Source of the DNA: Lentzea fradiae
GTDB lineage: Bacteria > Actinomycetota > Actinomycetes > Mycobacteriales > Pseudonocardiaceae
Assembly: GCF_900100955.1 (NCBI RefSeq)
Contig: NZ_FNCC01000002.1
Location: forward strand, 496,001-560,000
Direction: 5' to 3'
DNA: 64,000 nt
Part shown: positions 56,089 through 64,000 of the stretch, one piece after another
Layout: each line of letters begins with the position of its first letter
Position numbering within the stretch: the stretch's first letter is position 1
The notes under the pieces: generated by a model
Told to the model about the DNA's origin: nothing
Seen by the model: only the letters and a program-made list of their open reading frames with translations
The model's database searches: none
Translations under genes and position numbers: made by a program

Positions 56089-57915
56089 ATGAGCCTGCAC
56101 GTCGCGGTCGACTTCGGCACGTCGAGCACCTGCGTCGCGATCTCCGCGCGCGGCCGGGAGCCGCAGGTCGTCGTGTTCGACGGCCAGCCGCTGGTGCCGT
56201 CCGCCGTGTTCGCCGCGGCCGACGGCACCGTGTTCGTCGGCCAGGAGGCCGAGCGGCAGGCCGCGGTCGACCCCGCCCGGTACGAGCCGCACCCGAAGAG
56301 ACGTGTGGACGAGGGCGAGCTGCTGCTCGGCACGTCCGTGCTGCCCGTGGTGGACGTCGTGCGCGCGGTGCTGACCCGGGCCGTCAACGAGGCACGGCGG
56401 GTGGGCGGCGGTGCGCCCGTCGACCTCCTCGTGCTGACGCACCCGGCCGACTGGGGCACGGTGCGCACGCGCGTCCTGCTCCAGGCCGCGCGAGGGCTCG
56501 GCCGGGAGGTCGTCCTGGTGCCGGAACCCGTCGCGGCGGCCGTCTTCCACTCGGCGAGCCACTCCGTCCCGGACGGTGCCGCGCTCGCCGTGCTCGACCT
56601 GGGCGGCGGGACCGTCGACGCGAGCGTGGTGGCGCGCACCGGCAGGAGCTTCCGGGTGCTCGCCACCAAGGGCGACCCGAGCTTCGGCGGCGCCGACATC
56701 GACCAGGCCCTGCTCGACCACGTCGGCGGGCTGGTCGCCGCCAAGGACCCCGAGGCGTGGCGGCAGCTCGTCGAGGGCAGGGAGATGGCCGACCGGCGCA
56801 AGCGGCGGGTGCTGCGGCAGGACGTGCGGGGCGCCAAGGAGACGCTGTCGCGGCACGCGTACACCGACGTCCCGATGCCGCCGCCGTTCCCCGACGCGCA
56901 CGTCACCAGGTCCGACCTGGAGCAGCTGGTCACCGCGCAGCTCAGCAGGGCGGCGGCGCTGGTCGGCGGGGCCGTCCGCGACGCCGGTCTGGCGCCGGGG
57001 CAGCTCGCCGGCGTGTTCCTGGTCGGCGGGTCCAGCCGCATCCCGCTGGTCGCGCGGCTGGTCCACGAGCACACCGGGGTGGTGCCGACGAGCATCGACC
57101 AGCCGGAGACGGTCGTCGCCCGCGGCGCCCTCAGAGCGGTCAGCCTCGACCCGGAGCGAACCGGCGGGATGACGCAGCAGAAGCCTCCGCCCACCGGCGG
57201 GCCGGGTGACGTGACCCACAACATCCGGGTCGGCGACGACACCACCCGCAAGATCACCCGCCGCATCACGCCGCCGCCCGCCGCCCAGTTCCCCGCCGCG
57301 CCCTTCCCCGCGCCCTTCCCCGCACCGCCGCCGCCCAGGAAGAGCAGGACTCCGCTGTTCGTCGCGATCGGCGTCGTCGTCGTGCTCGCGGCCGCGGGCG
57401 TCGGCGGGTACCTGTGGCTGGGCCGCGAGAAGGAGCAGGCGCTCACGCCGCGGTCCGGCAACCAGATCGCCGTCTACGACTACTCCTTCGCCCGGCCGGA
57501 CGGCTGGGAGCAGACGGGCGGTGCGGCCGCCGACCGCCAGGTGCTTTTGCAACCGGTGGACCGCGGTGAGAATTCCGAAGGCAAATCGCCGGAAGCGCGA
57601 ATTGCTGTGCAGGAGCAAACCCTCACCTACGACAGCGACAAAGACCGCGTCCGCGCGCTGACGGAACTGCGGAACACGTACCAGGAACGCAAGGACAATG
57701 GCGACGAGGTCGCCGACTTCACCGATAACCGCACTTTCGCGGGGAAGTCTGTTGTTCACTATCGCGAAGTGGTCGGTTCGACCGGGGTCGACTGGTACAT
57801 CCAGTTCCAGGGCGGGATCCAGGTGAGCGTGGGCTGTCAGGCGTCCGACGCCGCGCGGGCCCTGGTCGGGACCGCCTGTGAGCAGGTCGTCAGCTCGCTC
57901 GTCATCAAGCCGTAG
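56089..57915 (+). CDS. Type VII secretion-associated protein, Rv3446c-like, with Hsp70-type ATPase domain
   Basis: A 608-residue protein. The N-terminal half has the actin-like ATPase signatures of Hsp70: DFGTSSTCVA near residue 8, LDLGGGTVDASVV and VFLVGGSSRIPLV. No Hsp70 substrate-binding domain follows; instead there is a Pro-rich linker, one transmembrane helix (about 421-445) and an extracytoplasmic domain of about 160 residues. This matches the Rv3446c-family proteins of ESX-4 loci. ATG at 56089 with GAGGGGAAGG upstream is chosen. Base composition is less GC-rich around 57540-57770. Confidence 0.85.
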   Translation: MSLHVAVDFGTSSTCVAISARGREPQVVVFDGQPLVPSAVFAAADGTVFVGQEAERQAAVDPARYEPHPKRRVDEGELLLGTSVLPVVDVVRAVLTRAVNEARRVGGGAPVDLLVLTHPADWGTVRTRVLLQAARGLGREVVLVPEPVAAAVFHSASHSVPDGAALAVLDLGGGTVDASVVARTGRSFRVLATKGDPSFGGADIDQALLDHVGGLVAAKDPEAWRQLVEGREMADRRKRRVLRQDVRGAKETLSRHAYTDVPMPPPFPDAHVTRSDLEQLVTAQLSRAAALVGGAVRDAGLAPGQLAGVFLVGGSSRIPLVARLVHEHTGVVPTSIDQPETVVARGALRAVSLDPERTGGMTQQKPPPTGGPGDVTHNIRVGDDTTRKITRRITPPPAAQFPAAPFPAPFPAPPPPRKSRTPLFVAIGVVVVLAAAGVGGYLWLGREKEQALTPRSGNQIAVYDYSFARPDGWEQTGGAAADRQVLLQPVDRGENSEGKSPEARIAVQEQTLTYDSDKDRVRALTELRNTYQERKDNGDEVADFTDNRTFAGKSVVHYREVVGSTGVDWYIQFQGGIQVSVGCQASDAARALVGTACEQVVSSLVIKP

Positions 57916-57941
57916 GCACACGCACCACCAGGGAGTCGCCG

Positions 57942-58325
57942 ATGTCCGCCAGCGAGGCTTTGAGCCGGTTCCGCGTCGAGGTCGGAACCGCCGTCACCCG
58001 CGCGCGCCGAGCCGCGGGCGAGATCGGTGAACGGAACGCGAAGCTCCGGGAACGCACCTGTGACCTCGCCGACCAGGCGCGTGCTCGCGCGGCGCAACCA
58101 GGCGCCCAGCCCACCTCCGCGCAGCTCAGGACGTCGGCCGCGGAGTTCCGGCGGGACCGCGGGCTGCCGGTCGAGCAGGTTCCGGACGTCGCGGAGTCCG
58201 TCGCCGCCCCTGTTGAGACGGAACGTGTCGTGCTGGGGTCCGTGGCCGTCGCCGGCCCGAGCGGTCAGCTCCCTCGCGTCAGCGACGATGACGAGGACTT
58301 TTCGCAGTCGCGAATCCTCTATTGA
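57942..58325 (+). CDS. Helical protein of unknown function in the ESX locus
   Basis: A 127-residue protein I do not recognise. The N-terminal 60 residues are Arg/Ala/Glu-rich and helical, and the C-terminus is acidic (DDDEDF) with no membrane span or signal peptide. It lies 26 bp after the Rv3446c-like gene in the same direction, so a role with the ESX genes is likely from position only. Confidence 0.6.
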   Translation: MSASEALSRFRVEVGTAVTRARRAAGEIGERNAKLRERTCDLADQARARAAQPGAQPTSAQLRTSAAEFRRDRGLPVEQVPDVAESVAAPVETERVVLGSVAVAGPSGQLPRVSDDDEDFSQSRILY

Positions 58326-58470
58326 ACCGCCCGGTTCCCGCGGTGCGTTTACTTGAGCAACTACTTGGAACCAACTCGGGACAGGACGGAACCGACGTGG
58401 CAGGGTGCTCGTCGGAAGAGGCGTACGAACCAAGCAGTACGACCTACGCACCAAACTAAGGGGATCTGCA

Positions 58471-58782
58471 ATGGCTGGTGGTTTTCAGGCGACCACGGAA
58501 GAGATCGCGACTCTCTCCAAGGACGTCAACAACGCCCGGAACGAGTTCGACGGCATCCTCCGCTCGGTCCAGTCGACCTGCGAGACGCTGCGCGGTTCCT
58601 GGGACGGCCCCGCGGCCGTGGCGTTCAGCAAGCTGATGGAGCGCTACCGCGAGAACCAGGCCAAGCTGCTGAACGCCCTTGAGGTCATCGGCGAGGGCCT
58701 GGCCGGCACGGCGCAGGACATGGACACCCGCGAAGACGAGCAGGGCTCGGCCATGACGGGCATCGCCGGCCGCCTCGGCTGA
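58471..58782 (+). CDS. esxU: WXG100-family type VII substrate, EsxU-like
   Basis: A 103-residue helix-turn-helix protein of the ESAT-6/CFP-10 class, with the turn motif W-D-G in GSWDGPAAVAF at about residue 45. ATG at 58471 follows AAGGGGA; the longer frame to 58405 is rejected. Position next to the Rv3446c-like gene and before the EsxT-like gene matches mycobacterial ESX-4, so the symbol rests on synteny. It lacks a clear C-terminal YxxxD/E export signal. Confidence 0.8.
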   Translation: MAGGFQATTEEIATLSKDVNNARNEFDGILRSVQSTCETLRGSWDGPAAVAFSKLMERYRENQAKLLNALEVIGEGLAGTAQDMDTREDEQGSAMTGIAGRLG

Positions 58783-58853
58783 TCGCTCCCGCGTTCCGGC
58801 TCGGTAAGCACCTCTCCACCATCAGTCTTCTTCGGTACTCAAGGGGATAAACA

Positions 58854-59135
58854 ATGATCAAGGTTACGTTCGGCGAGCTGCAGAGCGCTTCGTCGCAGAT
58901 CAACAGCGCCTACAACAAGATCACGGGCGAGCTGGAGGGCCTCGAGGGCCGCGTCAAGGCCGTGCTCGCCGGCTACGACGGCGAGAGCTCCGAGGCGTAC
59001 AACAACGCCCAGCGGGAGTGGGACACGGCCGCCGCCGAGCTGGCGCAGGTCCTCTCCTCCGTCGGTGTCGCCGTGCAGCAGGCCGCTGACGCCTACCAGG
59101 AGGGTGAGCGCCGCAACGCCTCCCGCTGGGGCTGA
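58854..59135 (+). CDS. esxT: WXG100-family type VII substrate, EsxT-like
   Basis: A 93-residue partner of the preceding protein. The turn reads Y-D-G (GYDGESSEAY, near residue 41) instead of Trp-X-Gly. The C-terminus has Y-Q-E-G-E, a YxxxE export signal. The helix AYNNAQREWDTAAAEL aligns with EsxT of M. tuberculosis as I recall it, which also deviates from WXG. AAGGGGA precedes the ATG. Immediately before rplM, as in mycobacteria. Confidence 0.8.
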   Translation: MIKVTFGELQSASSQINSAYNKITGELEGLEGRVKAVLAGYDGESSEAYNNAQREWDTAAAELAQVLSSVGVAVQQAADAYQEGERRNASRWG

Positions 59136-59160
59136 GCCGCCGCCTGACGCAGGACCCCCC

Positions 59161-59193
59161 GCGAGCCCCGGAACCACGTGGTCCGGGGCTCGC
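59161..59193 (+). terminator. Terminator-like hairpin after the esx pair
   Basis: An 11-bp stem (GCGAGCCCCGG with CCGGGGCTCGC) plus five further pairs and one bulged A forms an almost loopless hairpin 26 bp after the esxT stop. No T tract. Confidence 0.6.
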
Positions 59194-59230
59194 GTACGTC
59201 CGGGTGGGGAGGGGGTCGGAGGACCCCGTT

Positions 59231-59260
59231 TTGGTCCCCGCACCTCCCATCCGGTATCTT
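59231..59260 (+). promoter_or_regulatory. Promoter of rplM-rpsI
   Basis: TTGGTC at 59231-59236 and TATCTT at 59255-59260 are spaced by 18 bp. The upstream block GGAGGACCCCGTTTTGG (59218-59234) matches the infA promoter with one change, and TATCTT is the same -10 as at rpsL. The leader is about 125 nt. Confidence 0.65.
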
Positions 59261-59392
59261 CTGTCGTTGTTGTGCGGTAGCTGGCGCCCATGTGTGCCGC
59301 GCCTGTCTCGGAACCTCCGCTTGGCCAGTCCAAGATCGGTCTGGGGCAACCGCCGCAGTGACCCCAGACGCAAGTGACGACGAGGTAGATCC

Positions 59393-59836
59393 GTGCGCAC
59401 GTACAGCCCGAAGCCCGGTGAGGTGACCCGCACCTGGCACGTGATCGACGCCCAGGACGTGGTGCTCGGCCGGCTCGCCACCCAGGCCGCGACGCTGCTG
59501 CGCGGCAAGCACAAGCCGACCTACGCCCCTCACGTTGACACCGGTGACTTCGTTGTCATCATCAACGCTGACAAGGTCGCCCTGACCGGCTCCAAGCGGG
59601 ACCAGGAGTTCCAGTACCGCCACTCGGGTTTCCCCGGCGGTCTGCGCAAGCAGTCCTTCGGCGAGGTCCTGGACACGCGTCCGGACCGCCTGGTGGAGAA
59701 GGCGATCAAGGGCATGCTGCCCAAGAACCGCCTGGGCCGTCAGATCGCGAACAAGCTGAAGGTCTACAGCGGACCGAACCACCCGCACGCGGCGCAGCAG
59801 CCGCAGGCGTTCGAGATCAAGAAGATCGCCCAGTGA
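59393..59836 (+). CDS. rplM: 50S ribosomal protein L13
   Basis: A 147-residue L13, an early assembly protein. It begins [20 protein letters not shown] from GTG at 59393 behind GAGGTAG, and has the conserved [13 protein letters not shown] end. It overlaps rpsI by GTGA. Confidence 0.98.
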   Translation: MRTYSPKPGEVTRTWHVIDAQDVVLGRLATQAATLLRGKHKPTYAPHVDTGDFVVIINADKVALTGSKRDQEFQYRHSGFPGGLRKQSFGEVLDTRPDRLVEKAIKGMLPKNRLGRQIANKLKVYSGPNHPHAAQQPQAFEIKKIAQ

Positions 59837-60396
59837 GCGACGAGTACACCGAGGAAGTTCCTGTGACCACCCCTGAGAACGAGACCCCCGAGGTCGAGGC
59901 CGAGGTCGTCGAGGCTGCCGCTCCCGAGGCCGAGGCCGAAGAGGCCGAGGTCGTCGAGGAGGAGGAAGTCTCCGCACCGGTGGTCGTCGCCCCCGCTCTG
60001 AACGGCGCCGCGCACCTCGCGCAGACAGTCGGCCGCCGCAAGGAGGCCGTCGTCCGCGTCCGCCTCGTGCCCGGCACCGGCAAGTTCACCCTGAACGGCA
60101 AGGCTCTCGAGGAGTACTTCCCGAACAAGGTGCACCAGCAGCTCATCAAGGAGCCGCTCGTCACCACGGAGAAGCCCGAGACCTTCGACGTCATCGCCAA
60201 CCTGCGTGGCGGCGGCATCACCGGCCAGGCCGGTGCGCTGCGTCTCGCCATCGCGCGTGCGCTGATCGCCGTCGACTCCGAGGACCGCCCGGTGCTCAAG
60301 AAGGCCGGCTTCCTCACCCGTGACCCGAGGGTCAAGGAGCGCAAGAAGTACGGTCTGAAGAAGGCCCGCAAGGCGCCTCAGTACTCCAAGCGTTGA
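59833..60396 (+). CDS. rpsI: 30S ribosomal protein S9 with acidic N-terminal extension
   Basis: An S9 whose C-terminal tail ([10 protein letters not shown]) contacts the P-site tRNA. From GTG at 59833 it has 187 residues, with about 60 N-terminal Glu/Val/Ala-rich residues before the conserved [17 protein letters not shown] core. The GTG at 59863 is a real alternative because GAGGAAG lies 5 nt before it; it would shorten the extension by ten residues. Confidence 0.96.
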   Translation: MSDEYTEEVPVTTPENETPEVEAEVVEAAAPEAEAEEAEVVEEEEVSAPVVVAPALNGAAHLAQTVGRRKEAVVRVRLVPGTGKFTLNGKALEEYFPNKVHQQLIKEPLVTTEKPETFDVIANLRGGGITGQAGALRLAIARALIAVDSEDRPVLKKAGFLTRDPRVKERKKYGLKKARKAPQYSKR

Positions 60397-60412
60397 TCTA
60401 GAGCTGTACCCG

Positions 60413-60456
60413 CGGGAGCAGCAGTTCACCTCGAACTGCTGCTCCCGTGGTGTTTT
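60413..60456 (+). terminator. Terminator of rplM-rpsI
   Basis: A perfect 15-bp stem (60413-60427 with 60433-60447), extendable by a few pairs, is followed by TGGTGTTTT. It sits between rpsI and glmM. Confidence 0.8.
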
Positions 60457-60500
60457 CCGGGTCTTTCCCGCAGCCTCGCAGTGTCCACATCGGAGGATTC

Positions 60501-61835
60501 ATGGCCCGCCTGTTCGGCACCGACGGAGTGCGTGGTCTCGCCAACGCGGACCTCACGCCCGAGCTCGCGATGTCCGTCGCCGCCGCGGCGGCACGGGTGC
60601 TCGCCGAGCACGACCGCTCCCACCGCCCCGTCGCCGTCGTCGGCCGCGACCCGCGGGCGAGCAGCGAGATGCTCGACGCCGCCGTCACCGCGGGCCTCAC
60701 CTCGGCCGGTGCGGACGTCCTGCGCGTCGGGGCGTTGCCGACGCCCGCCGTCGCCCACCTCGTCTCCGCGCTGGGTGCCGACATCGGCGTGATGATCTCG
60801 GCGTCGCACAACGCCATGCCCGACAACGGGATCAAGCTCTTCGCCGCGGGCGGCCACAAGCTGCCCGACTCCGTCGAGGACGAGATCGAGCAGCTCATGG
60901 GCACCGGGTTCGAACGCCCGACGGGTGCCGCGATCGGCCGGGTGCGGGACGTGCCCGACGCCGAGACCCAGTACGTCGAGCACCTGCTCAAGGTCACCCC
61001 GCACCGCCTCGACGGCCTCAAGGTCGTGGTGGACTGCGCGAACGGTGCCGCGTCGGTGGCCGCACCGGACGCGTACCGCCGCGCGGGCGCCGAGGTCGTC
61101 GCGATCAACGCCTCCCCGGACGGCCTCAACATCAACGACGGCTGTGGTTCCACCCACATCGACGTCGTGGCCGCCGCCGTCCGCGAGCACGGTGCCGACC
61201 TCGGCATCGCCCACGACGGCGACGCCGACCGCTGCCTGGCCGTGGACGCCGAGGGCAACACGGTCGACGGCGACCAGATCCTCGCCGTGCTGGCGCTCGC
61301 CATGCGCGACGCGGGCGAGCTGTACGAGGACACGCTCGTCGCGACCGTGATGAGCAACCTCGGCCTGCACCTCGCCATGAAGGACGCCGGGATCAAGCTG
61401 CGCACCACGGCCGTCGGCGACCGCTACGTGCTGCAGGACCTCAAGGCCGGCGGCTACTCGCTCGGCGGCGAGCAGTCGGGGCACGTGGTGCTGCCCGCGC
61501 ACGCCACGACCGGCGACGGCCTGCTGACCGCGCTGCGCCTGATGGCCCGCATGGCCGAGACCCGCAAGCCGCTCGCCGAGCTCGCCGCGGTGATGCGCCG
61601 CCTGCCGCAGGTGCTGATCAACGTGAAGGTGACCGACAAGGCCGCCGTCGCGAAGGACGTCTCCGTCAGCGAGGCCGTCGCCTCCGTCGAGGCCGAGCTG
61701 GGCGACACCGGCCGCGTGCTGCTGCGCCCGTCCGGCACCGAGCAGCTCGTGCGGGTGATGGTCGAGGCGACGAGCCACGAACAGGCCGAGTCGGCCGCGC
61801 GGCGACTGGCCGATGTGGTTTCCTCGGTGCACTGA
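60501..61835 (+). CDS. glmM: Phosphoglucosamine mutase
   Basis: A 444-residue enzyme converting glucosamine-6-phosphate to glucosamine-1-phosphate for peptidoglycan precursors. The phosphoserine site is S102 in SASHN, the metal loop is HDGDADRC, the sugar loop is GGEQSGH and the phosphate-binding loop is [15 protein letters not shown] at 60501 has GGAGG upstream and gives [12 protein letters not shown]. rplM-rpsI-glmM is conserved order. Confidence 0.98.
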   Translation: MARLFGTDGVRGLANADLTPELAMSVAAAAARVLAEHDRSHRPVAVVGRDPRASSEMLDAAVTAGLTSAGADVLRVGALPTPAVAHLVSALGADIGVMISASHNAMPDNGIKLFAAGGHKLPDSVEDEIEQLMGTGFERPTGAAIGRVRDVPDAETQYVEHLLKVTPHRLDGLKVVVDCANGAASVAAPDAYRRAGAEVVAINASPDGLNINDGCGSTHIDVVAAAVREHGADLGIAHDGDADRCLAVDAEGNTVDGDQILAVLALAMRDAGELYEDTLVATVMSNLGLHLAMKDAGIKLRTTAVGDRYVLQDLKAGGYSLGGEQSGHVVLPAHATTGDGLLTALRLMARMAETRKPLAELAAVMRRLPQVLINVKVTDKAAVAKDVSVSEAVASVEAELGDTGRVLLRPSGTEQLVRVMVEATSHEQAESAARRLADVVSSVH

Positions 61836-61857
61836 AGACTGAGATGGGGGCCTGGCC

Positions 61858-62169
61858 GTGGTGATGCCGTTGCTGCTGGTGATCGTTCTGCTGCTCGTGG
61901 CGGTGACAGCGGTGGTGGTCATCGCGGTCGTAGTGTCGAAGAAGAACAAGGCTCGGCCCCCCGTCCCGCCCGGCTACGGCCATCCCCAGCAGTACCCGCC
62001 CCAGCAGCAGTGGCAGCAGGGCGGGCCCCCGGCTCCCGGTGGGCAGTGGCCCCAGGGGCAGCAGTTCCAGTCTCAGCCCGGCGGGCAGTGGCCCCAGCCG
62101 GGCCCTCCTGCCGGTCAGCCCCAGCAGGGTCAGCCCCAGCAGGGGCAGCAGCCTCCCCACCAGTGGTGA
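61858..62169 (+). CDS. Small membrane protein with Pro/Gln-rich tail
   Basis: A 103-residue protein: a hydrophobic N-terminal helix (about 3-27) followed by KKNK and a long Pro/Gln/Gly-rich cytosolic tail with repeats of GGQWPQ and QPQQGQ. One transmembrane anchor is clear. The family is unrecognised. GTG start 22 bp after glmM behind a G-rich sequence. Such Pro/Gln-rich tails resemble those of type VII-linked proteins, but the link here is positional. Confidence 0.65.
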   Translation: MVMPLLLVIVLLLVAVTAVVVIAVVVSKKNKARPPVPPGYGHPQQYPPQQQWQQGGPPAPGGQWPQGQQFQSQPGGQWPQPGPPAGQPQQGQPQQGQQPPHQW

Positions 62170-62318
62170 TCGCCGGCGGTGCGTGCCGCACCGGGCGTTT
62201 ACGAAGGCAACCGACATCGCGGAAGCCCAGGTCGGCCCCCGAGCCGAGCTGGCACTGTATGGCGGAACCCCGCTGAGCCGAACTGCGTCAGATCGGGGAC
62301 TAGGGGAGGCAGGAGCAC

Positions 62319-62624
62319 ATGTCCGGCTATCAGGCGAACGCTGGCGAGATGATGTCGTCCGCGACCACCATCCAGGGGATCGCGACCGAGATCGAGAACC
62401 ACAAGGCGAAGATCACCGCGAGTGCCGTGAGCGAGAAGGACTTCGGTCGCGCGCACACCGCCGGCGGCGCCAAGTACAAAGCCGGCCTGCCGAAGGTAGC
62501 CGAGGCGATCGGGGCCTACTCCGCCGCGATGAAGGGTCTCTCGGACAAGCTGCGCGAGTCCGCGAACGGCTACGAGTGGACCGACGAGGCCAACGCGGTC
62601 AAGTTCGACAAGCAGGGAAGGTAG
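62319..62624 (+). CDS. EspC-like / WXG100-superfamily small ESX protein
   Basis: A 101-residue helical protein. Two helices (about 10-35 and 58-85) flank a Gly-containing turn (RAHTAGGAKYKAGL), similar to EspC-type proteins and to the small gene at 40269. No Trp in the turn. ATG behind GGCAGGAG. It is 6 bp before a large WXG-containing gene, the same small-then-large layout as at 40269-41690. Confidence 0.7.
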   Translation: MSGYQANAGEMMSSATTIQGIATEIENHKAKITASAVSEKDFGRAHTAGGAKYKAGLPKVAEAIGAYSAAMKGLSDKLRESANGYEWTDEANAVKFDKQGR

Positions 62625-62630
62625 TCGCAG

Positions 62631-64000
62631 ATGCCCACCTGGGAAGAAGTCAAGAAGCTCTGCGACAACCCCGAGGTCCCGCCGGACCAGAAGAAAGCCC
62701 TTCTCGAGGCGTACTACACGACCGAGATGGACAAGGACTTCACGGGCACGCACAACGACGAGCTCGAGAAGTACCTCGACGACTACGACATCTCCTACGG
62801 CGACGGCTTCGGCCAGTCGCTGTCGAACGCGTTGCCGTGGTCGGACTCCTCGGAAGAGCGGCTGAACAACGCCTACGACATCGCCAAGAAGTCGGGCGAG
62901 GCCGGTCAGAAGAAGATCGACGACCACAACAACGCGAAGAAGTCCGGCCAGAACGTCCTCGACCAGTCCGAGCAGCGGGCCACCGACGGCGGCGCGGGTG
63001 TCGCCAACTCGAACCAGCTGCTGGACGCGGGGGCGCCCGGCCTGAAGTACTTCGAGAACTTCCTCCCGGTCTACGCGGAGGCGAAGTCGGTCATCGGTGT
63101 CGGCTCCGACGTCAACACCGACTACAACCACGTCAAGACGCTCTACGAAGAGCAGCGCGACATCGACTTCCACAAGATCGACATCGACATCGTCGAGATG
63201 CGCCAGGTCTCCTCCGAGCTGCGCACCCAGCAGGCCGACTCCGAGAAGTCGATGTCCAAGCTGTGGTCGACCTGGGACGGCCAGGCCGCGGACAACTCGC
63301 GCGCCTTCGTCGCCGACTTCTCGAAGAAGGCCGCGGCCGTCGCCGACGAGGTCAACCACATCGCCGACGCGACGCGCTACGCGTGCCACACGGTGTCGCA
63401 GATCGTGAACGACAAGGCGAGCGCCGTCCTCAACGGCGTGGGCAGCCCGTTCGACATCGCGGGCAAGACCCCGCCGCAGATCCGCGAGGTCATCGAAGGC
63501 GCGGACTCCGACGACGAGGGCATCCTCAAGCGCGCCGCCGGGCACGTCGGCATCCAGATCGACGACGGCGCGTGCGACGGCGACGTGTGGAAGCGCGAGG
63601 TCCGCAAGGGCTGCCGCGAGTGGCTCCAGACCACGTTCCACAACGACGTCAGCACCAAGTACAAGAACTTCGTCGAGCTCTGCACGACCACCAAGAAGGC
63701 CGTCGACGACGCGTGGAACACGCTCGGCGGCGAGATCGACAAGATCAACACCAAGCCGTTCGAGACCAAGCAGGAGAAGCCCGCCGAGAAGCCGGCCGAC
63801 GACGGCGGTGGCAGTGGCGGCAAGGACAAGACCGGCACGGGTGGCACCACGGGCACGGGCGGCACCAGCGGGACCGGCGGAACCAGCGGGACCGGCGGGG
63901 GCACCGGCGGTGGCGTGCCCGAGGTCCCGAAGCCGGAGAACCCGCTCGACAAGGACGGCGACGGCAAGCCGGACGTCCCCGGTGACACCGACGGCGACGG
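62631..64000 (+). CDS. Large WXG-domain type VII substrate candidate, partial
   Basis: At least 456 residues, open at the window end. It begins MPTWEEVKKLCDNPEV; the helical domain around residues 150-270 contains W-D-G at 215-217 (TWDGQAADNSRAF). After about residue 385 come Glu/Lys/Pro-rich sequence, a (TGGTSG)n linker and DKDGDGKPDVPGDTDGDG, an Asp-rich calcium-binding-type repeat. No signal peptide, which fits type VII export. I cannot name the family. Probably works with the preceding EspC-like protein. Confidence 0.75.
   Translation, partial: MPTWEEVKKLCDNPEVPPDQKKALLEAYYTTEMDKDFTGTHNDELEKYLDDYDISYGDGFGQSLSNALPWSDSSEERLNNAYDIAKKSGEAGQKKIDDHNNAKKSGQNVLDQSEQRATDGGAGVANSNQLLDAGAPGLKYFENFLPVYAEAKSVIGVGSDVNTDYNHVKTLYEEQRDIDFHKIDIDIVEMRQVSSELRTQQADSEKSMSKLWSTWDGQAADNSRAFVADFSKKAAAVADEVNHIADATRYACHTVSQIVNDKASAVLNGVGSPFDIAGKTPPQIREVIEGADSDDEGILKRAAGHVGIQIDDGACDGDVWKREVRKGCREWLQTTFHNDVSTKYKNFVELCTTTKKAVDDAWNTLGGEIDKINTKPFETKQEKPAEKPADDGGGSGGKDKTGTGGTTGTGGTSGTGGTSGTGGGTGGGVPEVPKPENPLDKDGDGKPDVPGDTDGD

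Overview
The window is high-GC DNA from an actinobacterium. GTG and TTG starts are frequent, RpoB, RpoC and RpoA match the actinobacterial form, and there is a type VII (ESX) secretion locus plus three SARP-type regulators. Gene order and protein character point to the Pseudonocardiales (Lentzea/Saccharothrix/Actinosynnema-like). That placement is inference, because no 16S gene is present.

Region 1 (1-7962) holds rpoB and rpoC with two candidate upstream promoters and a strong terminator. Region 2 (8005-11018, minus strand) is a small accessory block: a DUF4287 protein, a two-gene toxin-antitoxin-like cassette with an operator-like palindrome on its promoter, a TFIIB-type zinc-ribbon protein, a phosphotransferase-fold protein and a lipoprotein. 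Region 3 (11345-15718) is the str operon rpsL-rpsG-fusA-tuf. Region 4 (16241-25815) is the complete S10-spc cluster: rpsJ, rplC, rplD, rplW, rplB, rpsS, rplV, rpsC, rplP, rpmC, rpsQ, rplN, rplX, rplE, rpsN (zinc type), rpsH, rplF, rplR, rpsE, rpmD, rplO. Region 5 (26400-34016) is secY-adk-map, then infA-rpmJ-rpsM-rpsK-rpsD-rpoA-rplQ-truA.

Region 6 (34084-59135) lies between truA and rplM, the position of the mycobacterial ESX-4 locus. It has a secreted subtilase, eccE with a small coupled partner, eccB with two ESX-associated proteins, mycP and eccD opposite a single-chain eccC, then three tandem SARP regulators, an Rv3446c-like Hsp70/membrane protein and an EsxU/EsxT-like pair. The SARP genes are an insertion relative to the mycobacterial arrangement. 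Two of them are preceded by near-identical heptamer direct repeats with 11-bp periodicity, as expected for SARP operators. The middle SARP gene stops in mid NB-ARC domain and is translationally coupled to the third.

Region 7 (59393-64000) is rplM-rpsI, glmM and a second small group of likely type VII genes: a Pro/Gln-rich membrane protein, an EspC-like protein, and a large WXG-containing substrate with a Gly/Thr-rich tail and Asp-rich calcium-type repeats that runs off the window edge.

Four ribosomal promoters (rpsL, rpsJ, infA, rplM) share an almost invariant block at the -35 region, and the rpsL and rpsJ leaders share a 15-nt hairpin sequence. Together these suggest common control of translation genes. 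No tRNA, rRNA, CRISPR array, insertion sequence or replication origin was recognised.
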